This document shows positions 14,523-15,052 of a stretch of 15,052 nt of DNA, in pieces. Under the pieces are notes generated by a model that ran no database searches, was not told the origin of the DNA, and was given only the letters and a program-made list of their open reading frames with translations. Both the position numbers and the translations under genes were made by a program. Source of the DNA: JBDUCV01 sp040003255. GTDB taxonomy: Bacteria > Actinomycetota > Actinomycetes > Mycobacteriales > Jatrophihabitantaceae. The number at the start of each line of letters is the position of its first letter. Position 1 is the stretch's first letter. The DNA lies in the NCBI GenBank assembly GCA_040003255.1, contig JBDUCV010000054.1:1-15052 (forward strand). Direction: 5' to 3'.

Positions 14523-15052
14523 TCTACTCGATGAGCGTCTCGGTGGACGGCTTTATCGCCGACCGCGCGGGCGCGTTCGGGTGGACGGTCCCTAACGAGG
14601 AGCAGTTTCGTTTCCACATCGCGCAGACACGCGAGCTCGGCGGCTATCTGTGCGGCCGCAGGCTTTACGAGACCATGCTGCCGTGGGAGACGGATCCGTC
14701 GATGCGCGACAACGAGCTCGGGGCCGCGTTCGCCGACGTCTGGTGCGCTATCCCGAAGGTCGTCTTCAGCCGCACGCTCGACAGCGTTCAGGGCAACGCC
14801 CGGCTCGCCGAGGCGTCGGTGGCCGAGGAGGCCGCTGCGGCGCTCGACGCGACCGACAAGGACGTCTCGATCGGCGGCGCCGGCCTGGCCGCGGCAGCGA
14901 TCGAGCTCGGCCTCGTCGACGAGCTGCGCATGTTCCGCAATCCGGTCGTCGTCGGTGGCGGCACGCCCTTCCTGCCGCCGGTCACCGAAGACGTTCGGCT
15001 AGACCTGGTCGAGACCAGGACGTTCGGCTCGCGCGTGATCTACGAGCGCTAC
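14516..15052 (+). CDS. Dihydrofolate reductase family protein (RibD C-terminal domain type), runs off window edge
   Basis: Small NADPH-dependent reductase-fold protein of the DHFR/RibD-C superfamily. Stand-alone members of this group rarely have a proven substrate and are usually not the essential folate enzyme. 179 codons are visible to the last base, ending VIYERY, which in this family is followed by only a few residues, so the gene is almost complete. Seen: MLIYSMSVSVDGFIA at the N-terminus (first strand and substrate-side loop), YLCGRRLYETMLPWE (47-61), PKVVFSRTLDSV, the cofactor-binding glycines IGGAGLAAAAIELGLVDEL, and PVVVGGGTPFLP. No folA/thyA neighbour is present. The ATG at 14516 matches the family start and overlaps the 24-codon leader ORF; the ribosome binding site belongs to that leader. 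Confidence 0.9.
   Translation, partial: MLIYSMSVSVDGFIADRAGAFGWTVPNEEQFRFHIAQTRELGGYLCGRRLYETMLPWETDPSMRDNELGAAFADVWCAIPKVVFSRTLDSVQGNARLAEASVAEEAAAALDATDKDVSIGGAGLAAAAIELGLVDELRMFRNPVVVGGGTPFLPPVTEDVRLDLVETRTFGSRVIYERY

Noticed and set aside
1..15052. CRISPR arrays, tRNA or rRNA genes, toxin-antitoxin or defence modules
   Set aside because: No direct-repeat arrays, cloverleaf-like sequences or recognisable defence proteins were found on either strand; this was by eye only.

Overview
The window is very GC-rich and densely packed, with GTG starts, ATGA/GTGA stop-start overlaps, SD-less starts placed just after TANNNT hexamers and a TCGAAC-N4-GTTCGA LexA box. Together with the accD5-accE-birA-PH-domain block (the arrangement known from Mycobacterium around birA/accD5), this points to a high-GC actinobacterium of the Mycobacteriales/Pseudonocardiales or a related order. 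The genus cannot be read from the sequence.

Layout. (1) 1-2502, minus strand: a molybdenum hydroxylase operon (small 2Fe-2S subunit, then a form II CO-dehydrogenase-like large subunit whose C-terminus leaves the window). The FAD-binding medium subunit is not visible and may lie beyond base 1. (2) 2620-4625, minus strand: a MoxR/CoxD-like AAA+ ATPase followed 2 nt later by a CoxE-like VWA protein, a pair known to mature molybdenum hydroxylases. (3) 4708-6551, minus strand: the acyl-CoA carboxylase beta (AccD5-type) and epsilon subunits. (4) 6614-8133, plus strand: the biotin protein ligase BirA, divergent from accD5 across only 62 bp, and a membrane PH-domain protein. BirA biotinylates the carboxylase partner subunit, so the divergent pair is one metabolic unit. 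(5) 8137-13076, minus strand: dnaE2 (error-prone DNA polymerase), then an Rv2578c/SplB-like radical SAM protein, then a two-CBS-domain protein, all in one direction. dnaE2 has a textbook SOS promoter: a perfect 16-bp LexA palindrome between TTGACA and AATACT, with the start codon where transcription should begin. (6) 13115-14153: a decayed IS3-type insertion sequence whose left end lies 3 bp beyond the dnaE2 -35 hexamer. OrfA is intact; orfB is destroyed by four frameshifts, a nonsense codon and an internal deletion. (7) 14154-15052: a gene-poor stretch, then a 24-codon leader ORF with a strong ribosome binding site overlapping the start of a dihydrofolate reductase/RibD-C family gene that runs to the window edge.

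Most of the window is recognisable actinobacterial core and catabolic content. I see no clearly new multi-gene system. The points most worth a second look are the leaderless SOS-controlled dnaE2 promoter next to an IS end, the possible SOS operon dnaE2-radical SAM-CBS, the CoxD/CoxE pair serving a form II enzyme that lacks the copper-binding cysteine, the paired leaderless accD5/birA promoters, and the overlapping leader ORF before the reductase gene.
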